DNA of 33,787 nt from Verrucomicrobiota bacterium (GTDB lineage Bacteria > Verrucomicrobiota > Verrucomicrobiia > JABWAM01): positions 1-33,787 of the forward strand of contig JAHFSY010000048.1 in the NCBI GenBank assembly GCA_023269615.1, written 5' to 3'. Shown here piece by piece: positions 33,691 through 33,787 of this stretch. The number at the start of each line of letters is the position of its first letter. Position 1 is the stretch's first letter. The notes beneath the pieces were generated by a model, which had not been told where the DNA came from, did not search any database, and saw only the letters and a list, made by a program, of their open reading frames with translations. Position numbers and translations under genes: made by a program.

Positions 33691-33695
33691 GAGGC

Positions 33696-33726
33696 TGTCT
33701 CAGAACTCGCAAAAAGTTCTGAGACA
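33696..33726. repeat. Perfect 12-bp inverted repeat, IS-terminus-like
   Basis: TGTCTCAGAACT (33696-33707) and AGTTCTGAGACA (33715-33726) are exact reverse complements around a 7-base loop. GGCTGTCTCAGAA resembles the terminal repeats of some IS families. Two ends back to back would suit a deletion scar, a MITE remnant or simply a hairpin terminator without a T-tract. The last 226 bases of the window contain no gene that I can support. Confidence 0.6.
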
Positions 33727-33787
33727 GGGCGAAATCGACCATCCCAAATGCCTCGTAAAAAATTAAAATGCGTCATAACGTAAATAC

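Noticed and set aside
1..33787. CRISPR array, rRNA or tRNA genes, prophage or defence cassette
   Set aside because: No regularly spaced direct repeats, conserved RNA sequences, integrase or phage structural genes were seen.

Overview
The window is GC-rich chromosomal DNA of a Gram-negative bacterium: it has lipoprotein signals, RND efflux and periplasmic sensors. The gene repertoire, the many small GTAG-headed palindromic repeats and the isolated dnaA fit a soil or freshwater member of the Verrucomicrobiota/PVC group. That placement is an inference from style, not from a marker gene. I saw no rRNA, tRNA or CRISPR array.

Layout. 1-118: 5' end of an IS3-type insertion sequence abutting a REP-like repeat. 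289-774: Bcp-type peroxiredoxin. 775-896: a perfect 24-bp inverted REP pair. 897-2255 (-): dnaA. 2256-2643: an intergenic stretch with DnaA-box-like sites and an AT-rich tract, a candidate oriC. 2644-6401 (-): a two-gene overlapping unit, a GT-C-type membrane protein followed by a membrane-embedded spermidine-synthase-fold protein. 6515-7189: unrecognised protein. 7292-8842: second GT-C-type membrane protein. 8985-17627: a giant NdvB/ChvB-type cyclic beta-1,2-glucan synthase (2880 aa).

17760-26226 is the most interesting block. Apart from a small DUF3309 membrane gene at its edge, all genes run on the minus strand. In transcription order they are: ECF sigma factor, Cys-rich secreted protein, a strong intrinsic terminator, a single-TM candidate anti-sigma factor, a CnrX/CpxP-like periplasmic metal sensor, a DUF2490 beta-barrel protein, CusB with a heavy-metal-binding domain, CusA with the three copper/silver methionines, a DUF3347 lipoprotein interrupted by a stop codon 13 codons before its natural end, and a small YHS/TRASH-like cysteine protein. 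Spacings are short and two junctions are ATGA overlaps. The reading is a Cu(I)/Ag(I) envelope efflux operon controlled by a CnrYXH-like sigma/anti-sigma/sensor module instead of the CusRS two-component system.

26308-33561: solute-binding lipoprotein, a DUF4126-like membrane protein, an oligogalacturonate-lyase-like beta-propeller (PL22), alanine racemase, a RelE/ParE toxin-antitoxin pair, an AbrB/VapC pair with a palindromic operator inside its promoter, and a phytanoyl-CoA-dioxygenase-family enzyme. The final 226 bases hold no gene but carry palindromes, one of which resembles an IS terminus.
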